From positions 124,001 through 188,000 of the forward strand of contig NZ_AUIC01000003.1 of the NCBI RefSeq assembly GCF_000423505.1: a stretch of 64,000 nucleotides of DNA, given 5' to 3'. Position 1 is the first letter of the stretch. Each line of letters begins with the position of its first letter. The translations under genes and the position numbers were made by a program. Below are positions 56,155-64,000 of this stretch, piece by piece. The notes below the pieces were generated by a model. It was not told where the DNA came from, ran no database searches, and saw only the letters and a program-made list of their open reading frames with translations. This DNA comes from Pseudoclavibacter soli DSM 23366. GTDB lineage: Bacteria > Actinomycetota > Actinomycetes > Actinomycetales > Microbacteriaceae.

Positions 56155-57368
56155 GCGCCGTCGACCTCGCTCGAGGTGGCCAGATTCGCCGGGATGGCGG
56201 CCAGATAGCTCTCGAGGTTGCGCTTGGTCTCGGCGATCTGGTCGCCGCCGAACTTCTCGAGCACGGCCTCGGCCAGCACGAGTGCCACCATGGCCTCGGC
56301 GACCACGCCGGCTGCCGGAACCGCACACACGTCAGAACGCTGGTGGTGAGCACGGGCGGGCTCGCCACTGGTGACATCGACCGTGCGCAACGCGTGCGGC
56401 ACCGTGGCGATCGGTTTCATGGCCGCACGCACCCACAGCGGCAGCCCGGTCGACATGCCACCCTCGATGCCGCCGGACCGGTTGGAGGCGCGGCCGATGC
56501 GCTGCGTGCCGTCGACGTCGACCGGCTCGATCTCGTCGTGTGCGACCGAGCCCGGGGTGCCGGCGAGCGCGAAGCCCTGCCCCACCTCGACGCCCTTGAT
56601 GGCTTGAATGCCCATCAGTGCCTGGGCGAGGCGCCCATCGAGGCGGCGATCCCACTGAATATGCGAGCCGAGGCCGGCCGGCACACCGTAGGCGACCACC
56701 TCGACCACACCGCCCAGGGTGTCGCCAGATTTGTGAGCCTCGTCGATGCGCTCGACCATGCGTGCCGAGGTGTCGGCGTCGAAACAGCGCACCGGGTCGG
56801 CGTCGAGGGCGGCGACGTCGTCAGGATGCGGGTGCGGCGCGTCTTCGGGAGCGGCCACCCCGCCGATGGCTGTGGTGTGGCTGACCAGTCGAATGCCCAG
56901 CTCACCCAAGAAGGCGCGCGCCACGGCGCCCAGCGCCACGCGTGCAGCGGTCTCACGTGCGCTCGCCCGCTCGAGAATGGGGCGTGCCTCGTCGAAGCCG
57001 TATTTCTGCATGCCCACCAGGTCGGCGTGGCCGGGGCGCGGGCGCGTGAGTGCGGCGCCGCGGCCGCCGGTGAGTGTGGCCCGGTCGATGGGGTCTGGGG
57101 TCATCACCTCACGCCACTTGGGCCACTCGGTGTTGCCGATGCGAATCGCGATCGGGCTGCCCACCGTGCGACCGTGCAGAATGCCCGTCGACAGTGACAG
57201 CTCGTCTTGCTCGAAGTTCATGCGTGCGCCGCGGCCGTAGCCCAGTCGGCGCCGGGCCAAATCGTCGGCGATCTGCTCTCGGGTCACGGGCACGCCCGAG
57301 GGCAGCCCTTCGATCAGAGCAATCAGCTCGGGGCCATGGGATTCACCTGCAGTCAGCCAGCGCAACAT
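56148..57368 (-). CDS. aroC: chorismate synthase
   Basis: FMN-dependent last step to chorismate, 406 residues. The three family signatures are visible: [18 protein letters not shown], the central [15 protein letters not shown] and the late [17 protein letters not shown]. Separated from aroE by only 5 nt. Confidence 0.98.
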   Translation of the reverse strand: MLRWLTAGESHGPELIALIEGLPSGVPVTREQIADDLARRRLGYGRGARMNFEQDELSLSTGILHGRTVGSPIAIRIGNTEWPKWREVMTPDPIDRATLTGGRGAALTRPRPGHADLVGMQKYGFDEARPILERASARETAARVALGAVARAFLGELGIRLVSHTTAIGGVAAPEDAPHPHPDDVAALDADPVRCFDADTSARMVERIDEAHKSGDTLGGVVEVVAYGVPAGLGSHIQWDRRLDGRLAQALMGIQAIKGVEVGQGFALAGTPGSVAHDEIEPVDVDGTQRIGRASNRSGGIEGGMSTGLPLWVRAAMKPIATVPHALRTVDVTSGEPARAHHQRSDVCAVPAAGVVAEAMVALVLAEAVLEKFGGDQIAETKRNLESYLAAIPANLATSSEVDGAW

Positions 57369-57373
57369 AAGCT

Positions 57374-58249
57374 CTATCTTCCCACACCGCCACTGACATG
57401 CCCCGCCTCGGCCAGGGCCTGCCGCATCGCAGCCACCACCTGAGCCTCGTCGGGCAGCGGTTCGGTCTCGTCATCGTTGAGCCAGAATCGGTTCTGCGCC
57501 ACCGCCTGCCACAGCAGCATCTCGAGCCCCGAGACCACCACATGCCCCTGCGCCGCCCACGTGCGGGCCAGGCGCGACGGCCACGGATCGTAGGCGACGT
57601 CGAGCAGGGTGGCGACTGGGGCATCCGCTGTGACGGTCAGATGATCGGCTGCGCGCGGTGGCAGCGTCGACACCAGCACGGGGGCGTCGATACGCACCTC
57701 ATCGGCCAATGGATGCGCACTCACCTCGACCGCAAAGCCCGCAGCCTGATCGATCAGCTGGCTGGCTCGCTCGGGGTGACGGGCCAGCACGTGCACGCGC
57801 TGCACCCCCAGCTCGGCCAGGGCCCGCACGGCGCTGAGGGCGGTGGCTCCGGCGCCGAGCACCACCGCCTGGTCGGCGTGGTGCACCGCGGCCTCACGCA
57901 GCGCCTGCACAATGCCCCACACATCGGTGTTGGCTCCGCTGAGCCGGCGGGTGCCTTCGACAGCATCGAACCGCACGGTGTTGGCCACCCCGAGTTCAGT
58001 CACCAAGGGTGTGGCTGTGTCAAGCAGGGGCAGCACCTCACGTTTGAGGGGCATGGTCAGGCTCAGCCCGAGCCACTGTTCGTCGAGTCCGGCGAGAAAT
58101 GCCGCCAGCTCGCCAGAGCCCACCTCGGCACGGTCGTAGTGCCAGAGCAGACCCAGTTGCTGCTCGGCTGCACGATGCAGCACGGGTGAGAGCGAGTGCG
58201 CGATGGGGCTGCCCAGCACAGCCAGCCGGCGCTGCGGCTGCCCGGTCAC
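57374..58249 (-). CDS. aroE: shikimate dehydrogenase
   Basis: 291 residues. Substrate site [15 protein letters not shown] and LTMPLKREV (catalytic Lys), GANTDVWG (Asp), and the nucleotide-binding [14 protein letters not shown]. The GTG at 58249 is chosen as it overlaps the mltG stop as GTGA. C-terminal MLLWQAVAQ matches the family. Confidence 0.95.
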   Translation of the reverse strand: MTGQPQRRLAVLGSPIAHSLSPVLHRAAEQQLGLLWHYDRAEVGSGELAAFLAGLDEQWLGLSLTMPLKREVLPLLDTATPLVTELGVANTVRFDAVEGTRRLSGANTDVWGIVQALREAAVHHADQAVVLGAGATALSAVRALAELGVQRVHVLARHPERASQLIDQAAGFAVEVSAHPLADEVRIDAPVLVSTLPPRAADHLTVTADAPVATLLDVAYDPWPSRLARTWAAQGHVVVSGLEMLLWQAVAQNRFWLNDDETEPLPDEAQVVAAMRQALAEAGHVSGGVGR

Positions 58250-59331
58250 TGGTTGTACTCGGGGTGCGCGGCCAGCCACTCGTTCATCTGCGCCACGGCG
58301 GCCTGGTGTTCGGCGTAGGTGGTCGAGAATACGGTCTCGCCCGTCTCGAGGTTGACGGTCACGAAGAACAGCCAGTCGCCCGGGGTGGGGTTGAGCACCG
58401 CAGCGATGGCATCGTCTCCGGGGTTGCTGATCGGGCCGATCGGCAGGCCGGCATTCGCACGAGTGTTGTACGGGTTCGAGGTATCGTCGATCTCAGCCTG
58501 GGTGGGATACACCGAGTCGGTGCGCCCGGTGCCGTATGACACCGATGCGTCAGACTCGAGCTTCATGCCCTGGTCGAGGCGGTTCTGGAACACCCGGGCG
58601 ACCTTGCCCATCAGCTCGACCCGGCCGGCCTCGGTTTGCACGAGGGCTGCCTTGGTCATCACCTCGTAGCGCAGGTCGTCGCCCTCTACCCCATGCTCGT
58701 CAAGGGCCTGATTGGCACGGTCGACCAGCATGGTGATGATCTCTTCGGGGGTCTGTTCGGGGTCGATTGTGTAGGTCGCCGGAAACAGGAAGCCCTCGAG
58801 CGTCTTGTTGTCTTTAGCCTTCTGCGGCACGTCGTAGCTGTCGACATCGGCGGCTGCGGCCTGCAGTTTCGCGAGCGGTATGTCGGCCTTGTCAGAGATG
58901 AGCGAGAGAATCTGCGTCAGGCGGTAGCCCTCGGGAATGGTCACCTTGATGTCGATGCGATTGGCCTCGTCGCCGAGCACGGCGATGGCATCTGCGGCAC
59001 TCATATGCGTGTACAGCGTGTAGGCACCGGGGTGGAACACCGGCTCGGGAGAGATCTCGTTATACGTCTTCAGAAAGCCTTTGTAGCTTTTGATGATCTC
59101 TTGGTCGACCAAGTTCTCGGCAATCGTGGTGCCTGACTCGCCGTCACGCACCACGAAGGTGATCGGTGTGCTGCCGGTGTCGCTGCCGTCGTAGTCGCCG
59201 TCGTCGAGCGCATCACGCAGCGCCTGCACGGCGAAGTACGCGCCGAAGGCAAAGCCAGCGAGCACAATGAGCACGACCACCAGGGTGCCGATGCGCCGCC
59301 CCCGGCTGCGTTTGGTGCCATGTCTGCTCAT
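58246..59331 (-). CDS. mltG: endolytic murein transglycosylase MltG
   Basis: 361-residue bitopic enzyme that cleaves nascent glycan strands and so sets their length. A basic N-terminus and one TM (about 16-38), then a LysM-like subdomain and the YceG catalytic domain with the catalytic Glu in VQTEAGR and the SYGTGR...PYNTRANAGLPIGPISNPG signature. Overlaps ruvX by 4 nt. Confidence 0.95.
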   Translation of the reverse strand: MSRHGTKRSRGRRIGTLVVVLIVLAGFAFGAYFAVQALRDALDDGDYDGSDTGSTPITFVVRDGESGTTIAENLVDQEIIKSYKGFLKTYNEISPEPVFHPGAYTLYTHMSAADAIAVLGDEANRIDIKVTIPEGYRLTQILSLISDKADIPLAKLQAAAADVDSYDVPQKAKDNKTLEGFLFPATYTIDPEQTPEEIITMLVDRANQALDEHGVEGDDLRYEVMTKAALVQTEAGRVELMGKVARVFQNRLDQGMKLESDASVSYGTGRTDSVYPTQAEIDDTSNPYNTRANAGLPIGPISNPGDDAIAAVLNPTPGDWLFFVTVNLETGETVFSTTYAEHQAAVAQMNEWLAAHPEYNQ

Positions 59332-59795
59332 GCGCTCTCGCCTTTCGTCACTCGGGTGCCCGGCAGTGAGCCGGTGCGTTCGTCTACGTCAAGGGCCTGC
59401 TGCAGGATGACCACGGCCGCAGCCTGATCGATCACCGAGCGCTGCCTGCCGCGCTTGCGTTTCGAGGGTTGCAGCTGACGTGCAGCCACGTTCGTGGTCA
59501 TGCGTTCGTCGACCAGCCACGCTTCAAGCCCGGTCGCCTCAACGAGACGACCACAGGCCATTCTGGCATCTCTGGTCGAGTCGGTGTCTTCGCCATGCAG
59601 GTTGACGGGCAGTCCACAGATGAGCCCGCCGGCACGGTACTGTTCGGCCAGCTCGGCGATTCGCCCCACCCAACGCTCGGCGTCGTCGCGCTCGACCGTC
59701 TCTACCGGAAAGGCGAGCATGCGCCCCGGATCGCAGGCAGCCACGCCGATGCGCGCCTTGCCCACGTCGATGCCGAGCAGCGCGGTGAGACTCAC
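59328..59795 (-). CDS. ruvX: YqgF/RuvX family nuclease-like protein
   Basis: 155-residue RNase H-fold protein implicated in 16S rRNA 5' processing and proposed as a Holliday junction resolvase. Conserved acidic sites: GIDVGKARIGVA, GLPVNLHGEDTD, VDERMTT and DQAAAVVILQ. GTG start overlaps the alaS stop. Confidence 0.94.
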   Translation of the reverse strand: MSLTALLGIDVGKARIGVAACDPGRMLAFPVETVERDDAERWVGRIAELAEQYRAGGLICGLPVNLHGEDTDSTRDARMACGRLVEATGLEAWLVDERMTTNVAARQLQPSKRKRGRQRSVIDQAAAVVILQQALDVDERTGSLPGTRVTKGESA

Positions 59796-62455
59796 CCCTC
59801 GCGCACCTCAGAGCGCACGGCCTCGAGCGCCGCGTCAACAGCCTGCGCATCGGTGCCGCCACCCTGAGCGAGATCGGCCTTGCCACCGCCACCGCCGCCG
59901 AGACGTGCCGCAGCCGTCTTGGCCAGCCGGCCCGCAGCGGCCCCGAGCTCGCGCGCGGGTGCCGTGGTAGCAACAACCACCTGAGGGCGACCGTCGATGA
60001 CCGCAGCCAGCGCCACAATGCCGGCGCTGTCGCGCAGCTGCTCACGCACCTTGGTGACCAGATCACGCAGCGACTGCGCATCGGCCACATCGACACGTTC
60101 GACCACTGCGGTGAACCGCCCCAGTGTGGCAGCATGGCTCAGCAGAGTCGGCACCTGTGCGGCAGCCTGGGCCGCGGTGAGCTCACGCACCTGCTTCTGT
60201 GCCGCGTGCAATTCGGCCACCAGATCGGTGACACGACGCTGCAACTGGTCGGGTTTGGTCTTCAGTGAGGTGGCCAGATCGGTGATCAGCTGCTGCTGCG
60301 CGTTGCTGTGCGCCACGGCATCAAGACCGACCAGCGCCTCCAGACGCCGAGCGCTGGCACCCACCGACGACTCAGAGACCAGATTGACCAGCCCGATCTG
60401 CGAACTGTGCGCCACATGCGTGCCGGCACACAGCTCACGCGACCACGGGCCGCCGATCTGCACCACACGCACCTCGTTGCCGTACTTCTCGCCGAAAAGC
60501 GCCATGGCGCCGGATGCCCGAGCCTCGTCGAGGCCCATGATCTCGGCGCTGACGTGCAAGTCGTTTCGCACGGCCTGGTTGCAGATGTCGTTGATCTCGC
60601 TGACCGTCTCTTTCGACAGCCGGTTGTTCCAGGCGAAGTCGAGACGCATGAAGCCCGGCTTGTTGTATGAGCCCGACTGCACCGCCGTGGGCCCGAGCAG
60701 CTGACGCAGCGCAGCGTGCACCAAGTGGGTGGCCGAGTGGGCCTGAGCTGATTCGAGTCGGCGGGTGCCGTCAACGAACACGTCAACCGTATCGTCGACG
60801 GCGATGGTGCCCTGCCCCACGCGCACCACATGCGAGACGAGCCCCTTCACCGGCTTCTGAGCGTCGATGATCTCGCCTTCGAAGCCCAACCCGCGCAGCA
60901 CACCGTGATCGGCGGCCTGACCGCCCGACTCGGCGTACACCGGAGTCTGGGTGAGAATTACCTCGACAGTTTCACCAGCGCTGGCCGCCGGCACGCTGAC
61001 GCCGTTGCGTACCAAGCCAATGACCTTCGACTCAGTGGCCAATGTGTCGTAGCCCAAGAATGTGGTCTCGCCCAGGGCACGGAACTGCCGGTAGACGTCG
61101 AGATCGACGTTGCCGGTCTTCTTCGACTTGGCGTCGGCCTTGGCACGGTTGCGCTGCTCGGCCATGTGCTCGGCGAACGAGTCACGGTCGACGCTCAGCC
61201 CCGCCTCTTCGGCGATCTCGACCGTGAGGTCGATCGGAAAACCATACGTGTCGTGCAGCGTGAAGGCAGTGTCGCCAGACAGGGTGTGCTGCTTGGCCTT
61301 CTGCGTCTGGTCGATGGCCAGATCGAGAATGGTGGTGCCCGCATCGAGCGTGCGCAAGAACGAATTCTCTTCGTTGTACGCAATCTGCGAGATGCGATCA
61401 AAGTTGGTGGCCAGCTCGGGGTAAACCGCCTGCATAGCGTCTTTCGACACCGGCAGCAGCTCGGGCAGCACGGCCTCGTGCACACCGAGCAGACGCATGG
61501 CTCGCACGCTGCGACGAATCAGACGACGCAGCACGTAGCCGCGGCCGTCATTGCTCGGGCTCACGCCATCGTTGATGAGCATCAGCGAGCTGCGCACGTG
61601 GTCGGCGACCACACGCAGCCGGATGTCATCGATATGGCCGTCGCGGGCACCGTAACGCACACCCGACAGTTCAGAGGCGCGATCAAGCACCGGGCGCACC
61701 TGATCGGTCTCGTACATGTTCTCGACGCCCTGCTTGACGAACGCCACGCGCTCGAGCCCCATGCCGGTGTCGATGTTCTTGTGTGGCAGCTCACCGGTGA
61801 TGTCGAACTCGGTCTTGGAGCGCACGTTGTCGATCGAGTACTGCATGAACACCAGGTTCCAGATCTCCAGGAACCGTGAGTCGTCAACTGCCGGGCCACC
61901 ATCCTGCCCATATTTGGGGCCGCGGTCGTAGTAAATCTCAGAGCATGGCCCAGCCGGGCCGGGCTGACCGGTCGACCAGTAGTTGTCTTCGCGGCCAAGC
62001 CGCTGGATGCGCTGCTCTGGCAGACCGGCGATGTTGCGCCACAGGTCGTGGGCTTCGTCATCGTCTTCGTAGACAGTGACCCAGAGATCTTTCTCGTCAA
62101 AGCCGTAGCCGCCGTCGGCCTCAGACTTGGTGAGCAGATCCCAGGCGTAGGTGATGGCGCCCTCTTTGAAGTAGTCGCCGAACGACCAGTTGCCGAGCAT
62201 CTGGAAGAACGTGCCGTGCCGGGCGGTCTTGCCGACCTCTTCGATGTCGTTGGTGCGAATGCACTTCTGGCAGTCGGCGGCACGCGGATATGGCGCTGGC
62301 ACCGCACCCGTGAGATACGGGATGAACGGCACCATGCCGGCGACCGTGAACAGCAGCGACGGATCATCTGAGATCAGTGACGCGGACGGGACGATCGTGT
62401 GATCTTTGCCGGCGAAGTAATCTAACCAGCGCTGACGGATCTCAGCTGTGTACAT
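59792..62455 (-). CDS. alaS: alanyl-tRNA synthetase
   Basis: Full-length 887-residue enzyme: class II catalytic core from the N-terminus (RQRWLDYFAGKDHTIVPSASL), editing domain with HSATHLVHAAL and CAGTHVAHS metal ligands, and the C-Ala domain with the GGGGGGKADLAQGGG run. The upstream gap to the next gene is 6 nt, so it is part of the rpsD-to-aro run. Confidence 0.98.
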   Translation of the reverse strand: MYTAEIRQRWLDYFAGKDHTIVPSASLISDDPSLLFTVAGMVPFIPYLTGAVPAPYPRAADCQKCIRTNDIEEVGKTARHGTFFQMLGNWSFGDYFKEGAITYAWDLLTKSEADGGYGFDEKDLWVTVYEDDDEAHDLWRNIAGLPEQRIQRLGREDNYWSTGQPGPAGPCSEIYYDRGPKYGQDGGPAVDDSRFLEIWNLVFMQYSIDNVRSKTEFDITGELPHKNIDTGMGLERVAFVKQGVENMYETDQVRPVLDRASELSGVRYGARDGHIDDIRLRVVADHVRSSLMLINDGVSPSNDGRGYVLRRLIRRSVRAMRLLGVHEAVLPELLPVSKDAMQAVYPELATNFDRISQIAYNEENSFLRTLDAGTTILDLAIDQTQKAKQHTLSGDTAFTLHDTYGFPIDLTVEIAEEAGLSVDRDSFAEHMAEQRNRAKADAKSKKTGNVDLDVYRQFRALGETTFLGYDTLATESKVIGLVRNGVSVPAASAGETVEVILTQTPVYAESGGQAADHGVLRGLGFEGEIIDAQKPVKGLVSHVVRVGQGTIAVDDTVDVFVDGTRRLESAQAHSATHLVHAALRQLLGPTAVQSGSYNKPGFMRLDFAWNNRLSKETVSEINDICNQAVRNDLHVSAEIMGLDEARASGAMALFGEKYGNEVRVVQIGGPWSRELCAGTHVAHSSQIGLVNLVSESSVGASARRLEALVGLDAVAHSNAQQQLITDLATSLKTKPDQLQRRVTDLVAELHAAQKQVRELTAAQAAAQVPTLLSHAATLGRFTAVVERVDVADAQSLRDLVTKVREQLRDSAGIVALAAVIDGRPQVVVATTAPARELGAAAGRLAKTAAARLGGGGGGKADLAQGGGTDAQAVDAALEAVRSEVREG

Positions 62456-62461
62456 ATCTCG

Positions 62462-62662
62462 CTATTCGTTGATGGAGGAGTCGACCTCGCGGGCAGCCTG
62501 GGCGGCATATGACCGGTAGGCTTCGCTCACCGCCTCGGTGAACTCCTGTGTGCGCTCGTTGAGCAGCGCGAAGAACTCGCGCCCGCGCTCGGTTTTATTG
62601 ATCTCGTGTGCGGCGACGAACCCGCCAACCACACCTGCGACGAACCAGAATGCCCTGCTCAT
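62462..62662 (-). CDS. small membrane protein of the alaS operon
   Basis: 66 residues: an N-terminal hydrophobic segment (FWFVAGVVGGFVAAHEI) and a charged helix. A short ORF of this type between a DUF948 gene and alaS is common in Actinobacteria. Function unknown. Confidence 0.75.
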   Translation of the reverse strand: MSRAFWFVAGVVGGFVAAHEINKTERGREFFALLNERTQEFTEAVSEAYRSYAAQAAREVDSSINE

Positions 62663-62668
62663 GACGAC

Positions 62669-63013
62669 CTACTTTCGCTTGCGACCGCGGCGCAGACCAC
62701 CGACGAGGCCGGCAATCTTTGCCAGTGGAGAGTTGACGACCTGCGTCAGACTGGCCACGACGCCACTGACATTCTCAGTGACCTTCGTGAGGTTCGTGGT
62801 GATGCCGTCGACTTTGACCATCTGACGGTTCGCCTCGGCAACCGTCTGAGAGGTCTCGTCGATCAGCGGCGCGACGTTGTCGGTGAGATCTCGCACGCTG
62901 GTGCGTGTTTCGTCGAGCAGACGACCGAGTTTGAGCAGCGGCACGGCCAACAGCGCAACCAGCACGACGAACGCGCTGGCGGCGATGAGTGCCGCGATGT
63001 CTGAACCGGTCAT
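62669..63013 (-). CDS. DUF948 family membrane protein
   Basis: 114 residues: one N-terminal TM (about 6-26) followed by a long amphipathic helix (LLDETRTSVRDLTDNVAPLIDETSQTV) and a basic Arg/Lys C-terminus, as in DUF948 proteins found beside alaS. Function unknown; the helix resembles a methyl-accepting-type coiled coil. Confidence 0.85.
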   Translation of the reverse strand: MTGSDIAALIAASAFVVLVALLAVPLLKLGRLLDETRTSVRDLTDNVAPLIDETSQTVAEANRQMVKVDGITTNLTKVTENVSGVVASLTQVVNSPLAKIAGLVGGLRRGRKRK

Positions 63014-63055
63014 CTGAGCCTCCTGGATCTCACCGACTTCGTCGGCGTGCGTGAA

Positions 63056-63685
63056 TCAGCGAGCCGCGTAGTACTCGACCACGAGCTGCACCTCACAGGT
63101 CACGGGGACCTCGGCGCGCTTGGGACGACGAACCAGCTTGGCTTCGAGCTTGTCGAGGCTGACCTCGAGGTAGCCGGGAACCGGGGGCAGCACCTCGGCG
63201 TGGCCACCCTCAGCGGCAACCTGGAAGGGCTCGAGCTTCTCGCTCTTGGGGTGCACGTGCACCAGCTGACCCGGCTTCACGCGGAAGCTGGGGCGGTCGA
63301 CGCGTTCGCCGTCGACGAGGATGTGACGGTGCACGACCAGCTGACGGGCCTGCGAGATGCTGCGGGCAAAGCCAGCGCGCAGCACTAGGGCGTCGAGACG
63401 CTGCTCGAGCAGCTCGACCAGGTTCTCACCGGTCAGGCCGCTCTGCTTGCGAGCCTCTTCGAACACGCGACGCAGCTGCGCCTCGCGGATGCCGTACTGG
63501 GCGCGCAGACGCTGCTTCTCGCGCAGACGCACCGCGTAGTCAGAGTCGGCCTTGCGCTTGGTGCGGCCGTGCTGGCCCGGGGGGAAGGGGCGCTTCTCAA
63601 GCAGGCGCGCCGCCTTCGGGGTCAGTGCCACGCCAAGGGCGCGGGACTGACGGGTCTTGCTGTGATTTCGCGACTTTGTAGCCAC
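63056..63685 (-). CDS. rpsD: 30S ribosomal protein S4
   Basis: 209-residue primary 16S rRNA-binding protein. N-terminal KSRNHSKTRQSRALGVAL, the FPPGQHG motif, then the S4 RNA-binding domain (RLDALVLRAGFARSISQARQLVVHRHILVDG). It lacks the N-terminal zinc cysteines, so it is the C-minus form. The protein also commonly autoregulates its own mRNA; no leader structure was identified. Confidence 0.98.
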   Translation of the reverse strand: MATKSRNHSKTRQSRALGVALTPKAARLLEKRPFPPGQHGRTKRKADSDYAVRLREKQRLRAQYGIREAQLRRVFEEARKQSGLTGENLVELLEQRLDALVLRAGFARSISQARQLVVHRHILVDGERVDRPSFRVKPGQLVHVHPKSEKLEPFQVAAEGGHAEVLPPVPGYLEVSLDKLEAKLVRRPKRAEVPVTCEVQLVVEYYAAR

Positions 63686-63862
63686 TGGTTCCTCTCAAAA
63701 ATGACGCTCGTTGGTCTATCTGGTTTGCTGCCGGGCCACGCTCGGCTAAAGAACGTCCCCATACGCTCAGGCGCGCGCAGCCGTTGCGCGCCAGAACATA
63801 GGCCTTGCAATACTAGCACCTGGTGCCACCAGCGGCATGGCTGGTCAGGCGAGGTGTCGCGA

Positions 63863-64000
63863 TCAGCCGCGGTGGCCATCCAACAGCTCGCGCACCCGAG
63901 CCAGACGCTTGGCGATCGCGGCATCGAAACCGTGCGCACCGGGCTCGTAGTAGCGCCGCCCGGCAAGCTCGTCGGGCAGATACTGCTGGGCACTCACCCC
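63863..64000 (-). CDS. rarA: replication-associated recombination protein RarA, 3' end (partial)
   Basis: The last 45 residues of an AAA+ ATPase: AQQYLPDELAGRRYYEPGAHGFDAAIAKRL is the characteristic C-terminus of RarA/MgsA. The gene continues beyond the right edge. The 63686-63862 gap to rpsD shows no gene. Confidence 0.9.
   Translation of the reverse strand, partial: GVSAQQYLPDELAGRRYYEPGAHGFDAAIAKRLARVRELLDGHRG

Overview
The window is a high-GC actinobacterial chromosome segment, most likely from the order Micrococcales. The evidence is the stacked housekeeping order (rpsD, alaS, ruvX, mltG, aroECKBQ, efp, nusB and pyrR-pyrB-pyrC-carA-carB-pyrF, gmk, rpoZ, coaBC, metK, priA, fmt, rsmB), an actinobacterial-type PriA, an LALTG sortase signal and frequent GTG/TTG starts. 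The family is uncertain; Microbacteriaceae-like is a guess.

Layout. 1-1.7 kb: end of a SpaA-type pilin and its class C sortase on the plus strand. From 1.8 kb to the right edge almost everything is on the minus strand. 1.8-11.6 kb: rarD, rsmB, fmt, a short membrane glycosyltransferase-like gene, priA, metK, coaBC, rpoZ, gmk. 11.7-14.55 kb: a small island (HigBA-like pair plus a lone type I restriction R-subunit N-domain protein) bracketed by about 240-bp direct repeats. 14.6-23.4 kb: the pyr operon with a PyrR-binding leader. 23.4-29 kb: accessory DNA with two toxin-antitoxin modules (AbiEi/AbiEii-like and HicAB-like), a broken secreted-protein gene and several families of dispersed palindromic repeats. 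29-33.7 kb: an FKBP lipoprotein, then a four-gene cassette (roadblock/LC7, protoglobin, membrane coiled-coil protein, DnaJ-like). 33.8-47.1 kb: a complete monoderm type IV pilus locus (pilB, pilT, pilC, pilA, minor prepilins, a 966-residue prepilin-like protein, pilD, pilM, pilN, pilO). 47.2-51.2 kb: repeat-rich DNA with a DUF559-type endonuclease gene and two more toxin-antitoxin modules, one broken. 51.2-64 kb: rlmN, nusB, efp, shikimate genes, mltG, ruvX, alaS, two small membrane proteins, rpsD and the 3' end of rarA.

The structure least explained by the genes is a set of repeat families. One is an inverted repeat with a roughly 20-bp arm (core TGCCCAGTGATCG). It occurs as single 100-130 bp elements, usually just past the stop codon of a minus-strand gene, and as two head-to-head arrays with 43-bp periodicity around 48.5 and 50.9 kb. 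Other families are a GGGGTGAA palindrome, a 56-bp ACAGGTGTCA palindrome, and a repeated terminator hairpin. These join in a fixed order into composite elements at 25.1 and 27.2 kb. Other observations worth checking are a PyrC lacking the first His of its metal-binding HxH motif, a PriA lacking its whole zinc-binding module, and the roadblock-protoglobin cassette directly downstream of the type IV pilus operon.

How the genes work together: the pyr operon is tightly overlapped and probably repressed by PyrR at its leader; the shikimate genes form one overlapping block; the pilus operon supplies motors, platform, pilins and alignment proteins, and the cassette after it may sense gas or redox state and modulate it (inference).
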